35,282 bases of DNA from a virus. The notes under the pieces are model-generated. The model had not been told where the DNA came from. It did not search any database and was given only the letters and a program-made list of their open reading frames with translations. Positions 15,865 through 23,353 of the stretch are shown piece after piece. The stretch's first letter is position 1. Each line of letters starts with the position of its first letter. The position numbers were made by a program, and so were the translations under genes. The stretch spans positions 1 through 35,282 of IMG/VR virus record IMGVR_UViG_3300021079_000221. One strand, given 5' to 3'.

Positions 15865-16647
15865 TTATTGACCACTACCTTGTAGTTTAACCATTAATGC
15901 GTCGATTGTTGCTTGGTCCATAGTACCTGTTTGTGATACACCTAACGTAGATTGTATCGTTTTGGTTTTAGGTTGTAAGTTAGAAACACCACCTTTATTA
16001 ACTACGTTTGTAGTGTCGGTTGTTCCTGATGTAGTTCCTGATGTAGTTCCTGATGGAGCTACCGCAGCTGCCGCAGCCGCCTTTTCCCCTAATTCTTTAC
16101 TATTTTCGTAAGCATCTAATAATGGTAAGTAAACATAATTTTTCCATTCAGATTCTGAGTCAATATCACCATCAATGGCATCAAATAAATCTTCACCGTG
16201 TCTTGTTTGATATATTTTTGCCATTGCACATAAATCAGGAATAGTGGTGATTTTTTGTAAATTAGATTTAATAGCATCTTCATCAGTACCCATACCTTCA
16301 ATTGCGGTATTAAGACCATCCGCAATAGCGTTTAATTGTTGTCTTGTTTGTGAAGCAGGTCCTACTAATTCTGTATTAGTACAAGCTTGTAATATTTTTT
16401 TAGCCCCGTCAGAACTATTACTATTACTCAGTAATCCATAAATTGCTCCAACCGCTCCTCCAATAATTGCTCCAGGTAGACCCAAGGCAGAACCTATAAT
16501 TGCTCCACTTGCGGCATTTGATGCAACCTTACCCATATCGGCCTCGTCTAACTCTTGTTCAGATAAATATTGTTTTTTAGTCGCATTTTTGTGAAGATTT
16601 AAAATCCTTTTAGATTCTTCTTCATTTAAAAAATATAATTTTTTCAT
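15865..16647 (-). CDS. Candidate ejected protein: leader, glycine zipper, peptidoglycan-binding domain
   Basis: The 260-aa protein has four parts. Residues 1-36 are a basic/amphipathic leader with LSE|Q (Glu30) and LDE|A (Glu35) sites. Residues 48-73 are a hydrophobic glycine-zipper segment (GAIIGSALGLPGAIIGGAVG) able to insert in a membrane. Residues about 112-165 (IEGMGTDEDAI, then IYQTRHGEDLFDAIDGDI) resemble an annexin repeat by eye, a weak call. After an Ala-rich and Gly-Thr linker, the C-terminal 40 residues are a peptidoglycan-binding type domain (TIQSTLGVSQTGTMDQATI). No secretion signal is present. I infer a head-packaged protein that enters the envelope during DNA ejection; a lysis-related role is the alternative. 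Two candidate late octamers lie upstream. Confidence 0.7.
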   Translation of the reverse strand: MKKLYFLNEEESKRILNLHKNATKKQYLSEQELDEADMGKVASNAASGAIIGSALGLPGAIIGGAVGAIYGLLSNSNSSDGAKKILQACTNTELVGPASQTRQQLNAIADGLNTAIEGMGTDEDAIKSNLQKITTIPDLCAMAKIYQTRHGEDLFDAIDGDIDSESEWKNYVYLPLLDAYENSKELGEKAAAAAAVAPSGTTSGTTSGTTDTTNVVNKGGVSNLQPKTKTIQSTLGVSQTGTMDQATIDALMVKLQGSGQ

Positions 16648-16666
16648 GTTTTTTTCTGTTTAATAT

Positions 16667-16674
16667 ATAAATAT
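16667..16674 (-). promoter_or_regulatory. Candidate late promoter octamer, proximal copy
   Basis: TTGATATTTATATATTAAAC in coding orientation; the octamer ends 19 bases before the ATG of gene 15865-16647. A second copy lies 40 bases further upstream. Confidence 0.6.
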
Positions 16675-16695
16675 CAATGTTTTCCAAAAAAAATT

Positions 16696-16725
16696 TTGTG
16701 GAATCAATAAATATACTTATATTTG
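16696..16725 (+). promoter_or_regulatory. Bacteroidota-type promoter, TTG-19 bp-TATATTTG
   Basis: A TTG at 16696-16698 (within TTTTG) and TATATTTG at 16718-16725 are separated by 19 bases, a very good fit to the Bacteroidota -33/-7 consensus TTG...TAnnTTTG. The predicted start is near 16729-16733, just before the small RNA candidate. Confidence 0.6.
16707..16714 (-). promoter_or_regulatory. Candidate late promoter octamer, distal copy
   Basis: GTATATTTATTG in the same orientation as the proximal copy. It overlaps the spacer of the oppositely directed host-type promoter (16696-16725), so late transcription could interfere with the small RNA. Confidence 0.4.
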
Positions 16726-16729
16726 TAAT

Positions 16730-16842
16730 GTGATTAAGGGAAACGATTCAGATACAATTATTCACAACGGGTTAGAACGAAACAATCCTAACTTACTGGG
16801 TGGAACGGAAGACGATTTAGATACAATGTCCACCCTCTTTTT
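16730..16842 (+). ncRNA. Candidate small RNA, about 110 nt
   Basis: A short transcription unit with a good host-type promoter ending at 16725 and an intrinsic terminator at 16798-16842. Inside are a hairpin with stem GTTAG/CTAAC and two copies of a 16-base direct repeat ACGATTYAGATACAAT (16743-16758 and 16812-16827), the second in the terminator loop. A 42-codon ORF could be read from GTG 16730 to 16858, but the GTG is at or before the expected transcript start and the stop codon lies beyond the terminator, so RNA is the better reading. Its target is unknown. It points towards, and slightly overlaps, the 3' end of the - strand gene 16841-17257. Confidence 0.45.
16798..16842 (+). terminator. 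Intrinsic terminator of the small RNA
   Basis: A perfect 7-bp stem GGGTGGA/TCCACCC encloses a 24-base loop and is followed by TCTTTTT. The opposite strand has no T-run after the hairpin, so it acts on the + strand. The long loop lowers confidence. Confidence 0.5.
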
Positions 16843-17257
16843 ATCTCCACAAAACTAATTGATTTTTACCAACTCTAAACGGATTACTTTCAGACTCTCT
16901 AAAGGCAGTACTGAATAATAAAGTCCAACTTGAACCCCCATTATGAATTGGTATAATTGGTAGAGCCAATTCCCACTTGTTTGATTTAATAACAAAAGCG
17001 TCACCGTCATTAATTTCACGGTAAACAATTCTTTCCGCAATCTCCCTAATGAATAGTGCAACAAATTCTTTTACTTCTAAATTAGTAATTTCTCGTTGGT
17101 TATACGTATCGTTTAATTCAGGTCTTGTTGACCTATCAGAAGAATGGGTTGTTCTTGAAACCTCAAAATTGAACTGAGTTTGTATCTCATGTACAATTTG
17201 AGCAATTCTTTTCTCTAATAATAGATTCTCCTTAATTAATTCTCTTAAAGCATTCAT
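16841..17257 (-). CDS. Hypothetical protein, 138 aa
   Basis: The protein opens MNALRELIKENLLLEKRIAQ, a short amphipathic helix that includes IKE and LLE sites, so it may belong to the capsid-targeted set, though less clearly than others. The body has a hydrophilic Ser/Thr/Arg stretch, a helix (LEVKEFVALFIREIAERIVY) and a beta-rich end (AFVIKSNKWELALPIIPIHN, WTLLFSTAFRE, KNQLVLW). I do not recognise a family; a small enzyme or toxin-like fold is possible but unsupported. A TATTTATA site ends four bases before the ATG. Confidence 0.62.
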   Translation of the reverse strand: MNALRELIKENLLLEKRIAQIVHEIQTQFNFEVSRTTHSSDRSTRPELNDTYNQREITNLEVKEFVALFIREIAERIVYREINDGDAFVIKSNKWELALPIIPIHNGGSSWTLLFSTAFRESESNPFRVGKNQLVLWR

Positions 17258-17261
17258 ATAA

Positions 17262-17269
17262 TATAAATA
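17262..17269 (-). promoter_or_regulatory. Candidate late promoter (TATTTATA)
   Basis: In coding orientation this reads AGTATTTATATTATATG, a one-base variant of the octamer (GTATTTAT), placed very close to the ATG at 17257, implying a leaderless or near-leaderless transcript. Confidence 0.45.
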
Positions 17270-17272
17270 CTT

Positions 17273-18340
17273 TTATTTTATTATTCTTTGAGTTGTCCCG
17301 TCACTATAAACAACAATTATTACACCTAATGCGTCTGATTCATTAATTTCTTGACCCAATAAGTTAAAATATTTAACTATTGTCTTTGGTTTAGTTCTAT
17401 TATCTAAACCAATAATATCATATTTTTTTGATTTACCGTCATAATCGAACTGTATCAATCTATAGTAATTAATCGTATACTCTGTAAATAAATCAACATA
17501 ACTGTAATCTAACACACTTGTTGAGTTACCTGACGCATTTACTTTACCCACCTGTGACCAATTTATCCCATCAACACTTCTTTCAATAATATAATGACTT
17601 GAGTTAATTTCAGATGCGGTGGACCATTGTAATACATTATATTTAGGGTACGATACACCATTAAAATATAACAATTCAATTGGTAGGGGACTGTTTACTG
17701 TCTCATATAATTGAAAATTATCCATCCACCATTCTTCCCCTAAAGCGTTGGACCTTGTAAAGATGTCTATGGCAATATTAGAAGTGTTCGGTGGGATATT
17801 TAATCTTATGACAGAATACCCGTCACCTGTAGAAGTCCTATCTCCACCCGCAGACGGACCAATTGTTGTTAACACACCATTTGCGGTTTTAGTATAAGTA
17901 GCATTTGTGTTATAGTTCCAATACGCATTATTATTACCTGTAATTTGTAATTCGTTATTATATACTGTACCACCATCAGTACTTAATTGAACGATAATAT
18001 AGTCACCAACGTCCACACCCCTTGTAGCGTTAGTTGAGGTAAATCTATACGACGCCAATCTAAATGTGAAATAATAATCGTTATATGGGTTGACAACTAA
18101 ATTTGGAAACGAATACCAATCTGACTCATATCCCGATGTTCCACCACCCAAACCATAAAGTGCCGCACTTGCACTTGGACTAACAGATGCGTTAGTGTAA
18201 TATCCCGCAGTTGGTGCTGGCGTCCACCATATTCCTGACCAATCAAGACTATAAGTCTCAACATAATCGTATTTATATAATGTTTGAGAAACGGATATGT
18301 TTGTTAATAAAACTAATAAACTTAATAATAGATTTTTCAT
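17273..18340 (-). CDS. Secreted protein with type IX secretion sorting domain
   Basis: I use the second ATG (18340): it puts a classical signal peptide at the N-terminus (MKNLLLSLLVLLTNISVSQ) and lies 15 bases after a candidate late octamer; the upstream ATG at 18370 precedes the motif. The 355-aa product has a beta-rich N-terminal domain (residues 20-210) with many Tyr, Asn and Trp. A fibronectin-like segment follows, typical of Bacteroidota secreted proteins (PLPIELLYFNGV, LQWSTASEINSSHYIIERS, YYRLIQFDYDGK). A type A T9SS C-terminal domain of about 38 residues (KYFNLLGQEIN, VVYSDGTTQRIIK) ends the protein. In T9SS hosts such proteins pass the outer membrane and are released or anchored at the surface. 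The cargo function is not recognised. It sits among phage virion genes. Confidence 0.85.
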   Translation of the reverse strand: MKNLLLSLLVLLTNISVSQTLYKYDYVETYSLDWSGIWWTPAPTAGYYTNASVSPSASAALYGLGGGTSGYESDWYSFPNLVVNPYNDYYFTFRLASYRFTSTNATRGVDVGDYIIVQLSTDGGTVYNNELQITGNNNAYWNYNTNATYTKTANGVLTTIGPSAGGDRTSTGDGYSVIRLNIPPNTSNIAIDIFTRSNALGEEWWMDNFQLYETVNSPLPIELLYFNGVSYPKYNVLQWSTASEINSSHYIIERSVDGINWSQVGKVNASGNSTSVLDYSYVDLFTEYTINYYRLIQFDYDGKSKKYDIIGLDNRTKPKTIVKYFNLLGQEINESDALGVIIVVYSDGTTQRIIK

Positions 18341-18355
18341 GATTAATGGTTTATT

Positions 18356-18363
18356 ATAAATAT
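18356..18363 (-). promoter_or_regulatory. Candidate late promoter octamer (ATATTTAT)
   Basis: GTATATTTATAATAAACC in coding orientation; the octamer ends 15 bases before the signal-peptide ATG at 18340 and helps to choose that start. Confidence 0.6.
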
Positions 18364-18435
18364 ACAACAAAAATTATATATACGTTGGATTAGTGAGTTA
18401 TAATGAATAAACCATACGATTTAATTATCGTACAT

Positions 18436-18467
18436 AAAAAAAGGAGACAATTTCTTGTCTCCTTTTT
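18436..18467 (-). terminator. Intrinsic terminator after the 200-aa gene
   Basis: A 13-bp stem (AAAAAGGAGACAA/TTGTCTCCTTTTT) with a 4-base loop; on the - strand it runs into seven T. It lies 19 bases past the stop of gene 18486-19088. It is nearly symmetrical and may also work on the + strand. Confidence 0.85.
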
Positions 18468-18485
18468 CCATTATTCTGTTTTATT

Positions 18486-19088
18486 TTATTTTTGATTTCT
18501 TCGAGATGGATGGGTGTAGTCTCTATCTAAATTTTTTCTAAGATAATCTCTTCTATCTTGTTTTGATTTTAAACTCATTCCTTTATCAGATTTATCGTAT
18601 TTTTTATACTTATCCGCAAATGTATCAAAATTTGGTTCATCTTTAAGGTATGGGTATCCTTTTTTCAAATCCCCAATTTCAGGTTCTAAATTATCATATT
18701 CTGAACTATATCTTTCAACATCAAAATCTGAAGGTCTATTTTTTACAACATCACCATATCTCATTTTTTCTTGATAATTACCTTTTTTACGCGATAAATC
18801 ATCACGTTTTTTATTAGTTTCTATATAATCGGGTTCATCGTACATTGCACCAATTTCATCATAGAAATCATCGCTCTGCTCAACCTCACCATCATCTTTA
18901 CGGTATTTTGACTGAATATCTTTAGATTTATTTGACATACGAGATTGGATATCTTTGTATTTAGAATCTAGTGAAGATAATTCAGTTTCATCGTTATCGG
19001 ACCAATCCTCTTCTTCTTGTTCTCTAATTACTTTTTTAACTAATCTAATTAAATCAGACTCAGTTAATCTTATTACTCTTTTTCCCAT
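18486..19088 (-). CDS. Charged internal-head-type protein with capsid-targeting leader
   Basis: The 200-aa protein begins MGKRVIRLTESDLIRLVKKVIRE, the same leader as the protein at 13612-13923, with IRE|Q (Glu23) as predicted cleavage site. After it the sequence is extremely hydrophilic and repetitive in Asp, Glu, Lys, Ser and Tyr (YKDIQSRMSNKSKDIQSKY, DDFYDEIGAMYDEPDY), with no hydrophobic core, as in T4-type internal proteins packed with DNA. I infer an internal head protein. It is flanked by a candidate late octamer upstream and a strong terminator downstream, so it is a single-gene late unit. Confidence 0.68.
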   Translation of the reverse strand: MGKRVIRLTESDLIRLVKKVIREQEEEDWSDNDETELSSLDSKYKDIQSRMSNKSKDIQSKYRKDDGEVEQSDDFYDEIGAMYDEPDYIETNKKRDDLSRKKGNYQEKMRYGDVVKNRPSDFDVERYSSEYDNLEPEIGDLKKGYPYLKDEPNFDTFADKYKKYDKSDKGMSLKSKQDRRDYLRKNLDRDYTHPSRRNQK

Positions 19089-19108
19089 TTTTTTTAGTTG
19101 TTTAATAG

Positions 19109-19116
19109 ATAAATAT
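19109..19116 (-). promoter_or_regulatory. Candidate late promoter octamer (ATATTTAT)
   Basis: GGATATTTATCTATTAAACA in coding orientation, 20 bases before the ATG at 19088. The sequence after the octamer (TATTAAACA then an A-run) resembles that downstream of the 16667 site. Confidence 0.6.
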
Positions 19117-19145
19117 CCGACTTCTCAAAAAAAAAAAAATTTTAT

Positions 19146-19829
19146 TTAAAATTTATTAGACTTTCGTATGTTTTCTTCCCCCCACATAGGTTGAAGATTA
19201 CCCAATGACCAACATTTCATAAACTCCTCATCACCCATCTCAACAATGTTAAAAGACGAGATTGGTTTAATGTGGTCAACGTGCCATTCACCATAATTTT
19301 CCCATATCATATCATCCTTAAATTGTAATTCTAAATGTTTTATTAGTTCTTCAGGTGTGTATTGTAATACATCAAAGTAATGTTTATTTTTCTCTACATT
19401 ACTCTCCTTTAATACTTGATATATTGCGGTTCTGAAATAAGAGATTAATTTATAGATGGGGTCAGTATCTCTAAGATGTTGTTGATACTTACGTTTGGAT
19501 TCTCTATGTTTATCTATATTTTTTTCTCTCCATTTTTGATGGTATTCGTTAAGATGGTCTCGGTTATTTTCGGACCATTTTTTGTGATTTTCACTTTTTC
19601 TTTTTTTTGTTTCAGGTTTTGATTCATATTTTTTCATAGAAACTTCTCTACCACCAATATTTCTTCTACCTGATGGTCCAAGGACAATACCATTATCCCT
19701 AAGAGTATTTAAGATAATTGTTTTATGTATTTTTAATTTTTCACTAATAGTGGGAGAACCTAGTAAATCTTCAGTGTATAACTTTATTATTTCTTTAACT
19801 TGTAATTCGGTTAATTCTATTTTTCTCAT
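19146..19829 (-). CDS. Free-standing HNH homing endonuclease
   Basis: I prefer the ATG at 19829 (MRKIELTELQ) to 19835, because the latter lies within the candidate late motif. The 227-aa product has an N-terminal helix-turn-helix of the kind used for DNA binding in such enzymes (LQVKEIIKLY, SPTISEKLKIHKTIILNTL), a very basic linker (about residues 65-125), and a C-terminal HNH nuclease: WHVDHIKPIS, then CWSLGNLQPMWGEENIRKS. It is placed directly downstream of the major capsid gene, a common site for homing nucleases in T4-like phages. No intron or intein is visible in the neighbouring genes, so it is free-standing. It would cut DNA of related phages and spread by repair. Confidence 0.88.
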   Translation of the reverse strand: MRKIELTELQVKEIIKLYTEDLLGSPTISEKLKIHKTIILNTLRDNGIVLGPSGRRNIGGREVSMKKYESKPETKKRKSENHKKWSENNRDHLNEYHQKWREKNIDKHRESKRKYQQHLRDTDPIYKLISYFRTAIYQVLKESNVEKNKHYFDVLQYTPEELIKHLELQFKDDMIWENYGEWHVDHIKPISSFNIVEMGDEEFMKCWSLGNLQPMWGEENIRKSNKF

Positions 19830-19833
19830 ATAC

Positions 19834-19841
19834 ATAAATAT
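19834..19841 (-). promoter_or_regulatory. Candidate late promoter octamer (ATATTTAT)
   Basis: CTTATATTTATGTATATGAG in coding orientation; it ends four bases before the preferred ATG at 19829. It suggests the homing nuclease has its own transcription separate from the capsid gene, which ends at a terminator. Confidence 0.5.
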
Positions 19842-19882
19842 AAGTTATTTGACCAAAAAATCAACTATTAAAATTAAGATAT

Positions 19883-19910
19883 AAAAAAAGGGACAATAAA
19901 TTGTCCCTTT
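19883..19910 (-). terminator. Intrinsic terminator after the major capsid gene
   Basis: A 10-bp perfect stem (AAAGGGACAA/TTGTCCCTTT) with loop TAAA on the + strand, running into seven T on the - strand, 23 bases past the stop of the capsid gene. Confidence 0.9.
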
Positions 19911-19933
19911 AGTCTTATTCTTTAAGATTTTGA

Positions 19934-21841
19934 TTATCTCAATTCTCTTAAATCAAATGTTCTAACGCCATCTACGGTAATTCTTCCGTAAAATCTGTTG
20001 TTCACCATTTTTTTCGCGTATCTCGTCATTATACCTTTAATCGGTGTAAAGTTGAACGGATTATACATTGTAGGTGTTAATTGTAATGGTACGTATGGTG
20101 CGTAGATATAACCTGTGTCTAACAATGACGTTCCTTTGTGTCCAATCAAAACTTGGTTTGGTGGAAAGTAAGGGTCACGGTAAACTTGGTAACGACCAGC
20201 TAATGTACCAACTCTTTCAATACCCATGTTGTATTGGTCTTGCTCAGGAGACGCGTTAGATACGTGGAAGTATTCTAAATCATCAAAAATCGCAGAAACT
20301 TCAGAAGAAACAACAATCCAGTTAGCTCCACCTCTTAAAGTAGACTTGTGAATTTGTGCTGACAACTGATTAATCGCAGTGATTAATGTTTGGTTCCAGT
20401 CTTTTTGAGTGTAGTTAGTTGTTGCAGAAATTCTTCTCCAACCGTTGTAATCCCAACGTAAGTTCCACGCTGCACCTTTACGTAAATCTCTAAGGATTTC
20501 ACGGTCGATTTCAGCCGCAACTTGTTCAGATAATAAAGCCGTTAATTCAGCTTCAGCATCGATGTTGTGGAAAGCCGCAACGTCTTGAGCTAACTCAGGA
20601 GACCATTGTGCTCTTAATTTTCTTTCAGTAACAGAAACTGTAACAGAATCCAATTCGAAAGAAACTTCTCCGATTTTGTCTTCAAATTCCATTTCTTTGT
20701 AACGTCTGAATACCGCATTGAACACGTTAGGGTTAACAACACCAAGAGTAGTTCCTGTGTAACCATCTAAAGTATCTGAACCACAAGTTGCACATGCAGG
20801 ACATGATAAATCAACTTCTAAATAGATACAACCTGTTGGTGAACAGATGTTATTGAATTGACCACCATTACCATCAGACGCCCATGGTGCTGATTGCATA
20901 CTGTTTAATCCTGATACAATTCCTTGACCGTATTGTTGAGTAACAACTCTGAACAATAATGAATTTGGTAGGTGAGCCGCGTTAAATACGTTTTGACATT
21001 GTGTTGACGCAGTGCTTGCAGACCATGTAGGGTCAGTATAAATATCGTTAGAATAAATTCTTAAATCCGATAAGAAAGCTTCAGAATCATATTCGTTACC
21101 ATCAGGTCCGATTAATTTTCCTGAACCAACAGGTGCAAATCCACACATAGAAACAATTACTTTTCTAACGTTTTGACCGTTTAACGTTGTTCCCGTTAAG
21201 TCAGTTAAACCACCATTCTCCCAAACTTGGATAGTTGTTCCCATAGTAACTGCTGACCATTGTCCTTTAGAGTAATCGAATAAACCTGGAGGGTCTAATT
21301 GACCTTCATTTCCTTCGTAGAATAAATCGTAAAGATTTTTCTTGTAAGTAGGGTTATAAGTACCAGTACCTGAGTTGTAACCTGTACCAGATTGTGCTTG
21401 TGCCGCAGTTAAACCACCAACCGCTCCAACTGGACCGTAGTGTTGACCTGATTGACCATCGTAAGGTATAGTGTTATCTGCTAGTTGAGCAGTTCCACCA
21501 GCATACCCTTGAATTTTAGGTACGAAGTAGAACAATTTACCGATTGGTAAGTTCATAGCTTGTACAGAAACGATATCATTCGCTAATAATTTAGAGAATA
21601 CACGTCTAACGATAGGGAAAACAACAGTTTCAAATGAACCTGATGAACCTTCTGAAGTAGCTTCGTTTATTAAGTGAGACGCTTGATTCTCATATAACTG
21701 AGCTACGTTCTCTTTTAGGTGACCTTTAAGGCCTTCTAGGAATCCTAATTTATCCCATTTGTTAATTGTATCTTCTTTGATAACTTTAAGGTGTTTTAAC
21801 CCGATGTTACCGACAAGACCTGATTCTAATAATGCTCCCAT
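19934..21841 (-). CDS. Major capsid protein, gp23-like
   Basis: The 635-aa protein shows the T4 gp23 layout: a helical N-terminal propeptide, then LINE|ATSEGSSGSFETVVFP with predicted protease cleavage after Glu60 (T4 gp23 is cut after Glu65). Next come FPIVRRVFSKLLANDIVSVQ and, in the C-terminal half, VSVTERKLRAQWSPELAQD, AEAELTALLSEQVAAEIDRE and YAPYVPLQLTPTMYNPFNFTP. It would form the hexamers of the head. At 635 aa it is longer than T4 gp23 (521 aa); the extra length is in the middle, including a Cys cluster (CSPTGC, then CPACATCGSD) that may mark a surface insertion domain. It follows the scaffold gene and ends at a strong terminator. No late octamer was seen in the 36-base gap, so it is probably co-transcribed with the scaffold. 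Confidence 0.95.
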   Translation of the reverse strand: MGALLESGLVGNIGLKHLKVIKEDTINKWDKLGFLEGLKGHLKENVAQLYENQASHLINEATSEGSSGSFETVVFPIVRRVFSKLLANDIVSVQAMNLPIGKLFYFVPKIQGYAGGTAQLADNTIPYDGQSGQHYGPVGAVGGLTAAQAQSGTGYNSGTGTYNPTYKKNLYDLFYEGNEGQLDPPGLFDYSKGQWSAVTMGTTIQVWENGGLTDLTGTTLNGQNVRKVIVSMCGFAPVGSGKLIGPDGNEYDSEAFLSDLRIYSNDIYTDPTWSASTASTQCQNVFNAAHLPNSLLFRVVTQQYGQGIVSGLNSMQSAPWASDGNGGQFNNICSPTGCIYLEVDLSCPACATCGSDTLDGYTGTTLGVVNPNVFNAVFRRYKEMEFEDKIGEVSFELDSVTVSVTERKLRAQWSPELAQDVAAFHNIDAEAELTALLSEQVAAEIDREILRDLRKGAAWNLRWDYNGWRRISATTNYTQKDWNQTLITAINQLSAQIHKSTLRGGANWIVVSSEVSAIFDDLEYFHVSNASPEQDQYNMGIERVGTLAGRYQVYRDPYFPPNQVLIGHKGTSLLDTGYIYAPYVPLQLTPTMYNPFNFTPIKGIMTRYAKKMVNNRFYGRITVDGVRTFDLRELR

Positions 21842-21877
21842 TTTAGTATTTTTTTTTGTTTTGTTTTAGTTTATTTT

Positions 21878-23332
21878 TTATTTCATTTTAGACATTAAGT
21901 CTTTCATTCTAAGGAATTGAGGATTTTCATAAGTTTTGTTCTCAATTAAGTTAATCGCTGAACCTGTCGTTGGTGCGTTTTCAATTTTACGCTCAAATGA
22001 TTCATTCATTGACTGACTTGTTGTAGGTGAAAGTTCGTCTTTAATTGTTTTGTACAATCCTTTAGATTCTTTGATTGATTCTACACCATCAAATCTTCTT
22101 AATATATTGATTTTTTCTTGTTTTGATGTTGAGTGTTCAGTGAACAAACGTGTAGCGTATGCTAAGTTTGAATTAAATACCGCAACCTCAGTCAATTTAT
22201 TTCTGAAGATGTTTAATGCCTTTCTGTATTCTTCATTCTTTTCTCTAAGAACTTGTACTTCTCTTGTGTCGTTTTCTTTAAGTGCCATGTTGAAAGCCGA
22301 ATGAGCTCTTGGTTTTGGTAAACCACCTTTTCTACCCGCTCTACTACCTGCACCTAATGTACGTACACCTTCTTTGGTTTCAACTTTTTTGACCATCTTG
22401 TTTTTTCCAAGTTTGTCACCTGCGTTTTCACCTTGTTTATATTCAAATTTTGCTTTACCCGTTCCAACCGATTTAGGACCTTGTTTCATTTTTGTTTTGA
22501 AACCTGTTCCTTGATTTGGATTTTTAGAGTAAACTTTTACGTTAGGGTTTCCCATTCCGACCCCTTTTGGTTTGATAGTTTTCTTACCTGATTTAGATTC
22601 GTACATGTTGTTTTCCATGAATTCATCATCTTCCAATTCTTCTTCATCGTCAAATGCGATTTCGTAAACAACTTGGTCAGCATCGTCAACCATGTCTTCT
22701 TCCTCGTCAAATTCTTCTGAGTTAAACATGTCTTCGTCTTCCATCATTTCTTCAGAGTCGTCCTCGTTAAAAACTTTTTCAACGATGTCGTCAATATTAG
22801 AATCAGATTCGTAAAACTCTTCTTCTTCTTCTTCTTCTTCTTCATCGTCTTCATACATGTCTTCCATTCCTTCTCCAACAATCATATATTCTTTGTTTGC
22901 TTGAGTATCCTTAAGATTAATATTACCGCCAGCGTCTTTCGTTACTACGATATTATCATCAGGTCCCATCAATTGGAATACACGAAGAACTTCTTCGTCT
23001 GATTTGTTAGTTAAGTCGATAGGTTCTGCCATGTCATCATCTGCCATGTCATCATCTGCCATGTCATCATCTGCCATGTCATCTTCCATGTCATCGTCTT
23101 CAACGTCTGTATCTTGGTTATCAGCATCTACGTCCATGTTACCCATGTCCATATCAGCATCGTCTTCAACCTCGTCATCTGATTCTTGTTCAAATAGAGA
23201 TTCTTTTACCAATTCTTTGATTTCTTGCGACATTGTTGAAGCAAGTATTCCTTTTGCGTTTTCGGCAACCGCTTCTTCCAAATTTTTCATTTGAATGATT
23301 GCATCTTCTACTAATGATTTTTCTTTTGCCAT
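21878..23332 (-). CDS. Prohead core scaffold protein, gp22-like
   Basis: The 484-aa protein lies in the T4 order between protease and capsid gene. The N-terminal half is extremely acidic with runs of Asp/Glu and a short repeat DDDMA; the middle is basic and Gly/Lys-rich (about residues 240-330). The C-terminal third holds the gp22-like part: REVQVLREKNEEYRKALNIF, LTEVAVFNSNLAYATRLFTE, KINILRRFDGVESIKESKGL. The scaffold fills the prohead and is digested by the protease on maturation; several (L/I)xE sites are present (for example LFEQ near residue 47). It is longer than T4 gp22 (269 aa), mostly through the acidic repeats. Two candidate late octamers precede it. Confidence 0.88.
   Translation of the reverse strand: MAKEKSLVEDAIIQMKNLEEAVAENAKGILASTMSQEIKELVKESLFEQESDDEVEDDADMDMGNMDVDADNQDTDVEDDDMEDDMADDDMADDDMADDDMAEPIDLTNKSDEEVLRVFQLMGPDDNIVVTKDAGGNINLKDTQANKEYMIVGEGMEDMYEDDEEEEEEEEEFYESDSNIDDIVEKVFNEDDSEEMMEDEDMFNSEEFDEEEDMVDDADQVVYEIAFDDEEELEDDEFMENNMYESKSGKKTIKPKGVGMGNPNVKVYSKNPNQGTGFKTKMKQGPKSVGTGKAKFEYKQGENAGDKLGKNKMVKKVETKEGVRTLGAGSRAGRKGGLPKPRAHSAFNMALKENDTREVQVLREKNEEYRKALNIFRNKLTEVAVFNSNLAYATRLFTEHSTSKQEKINILRRFDGVESIKESKGLYKTIKDELSPTTSQSMNESFERKIENAPTTGSAINLIENKTYENPQFLRMKDLMSKMK
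23020..23094. repeat. 15-base tandem repeat in the scaffold gene
   Basis: About four copies of ATGTCATCATCTGCC on the + strand encode the DDDMA repeat of the scaffold protein on the - strand. Copy number is likely to vary between relatives through slippage. Confidence 0.85.
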
Positions 23333-23353
23333 CGTGAATTTATATTTTTATAT

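Noticed and set aside
15865-16647. Calling the 260-aa protein an annexin
   Set aside because: Only one repeat-like stretch is seen and the match is by eye; the peptidoglycan-binding and glycine-zipper parts are firmer.
16730-16858. 42-codon ORF from GTG
   Set aside because: Start lies at the expected transcript start and the stop is beyond the terminator; kept as an alternative to the small RNA.
18341-18370. Longer N-terminus of the T9SS protein from ATG 18370
   Set aside because: It lies upstream of the late octamer and would bury the signal peptide behind ten residues.
23004-23294. Ser-rich + strand ORF opposite the scaffold gene
   Set aside because: Shadow of Asp/Glu codons read on the other strand.
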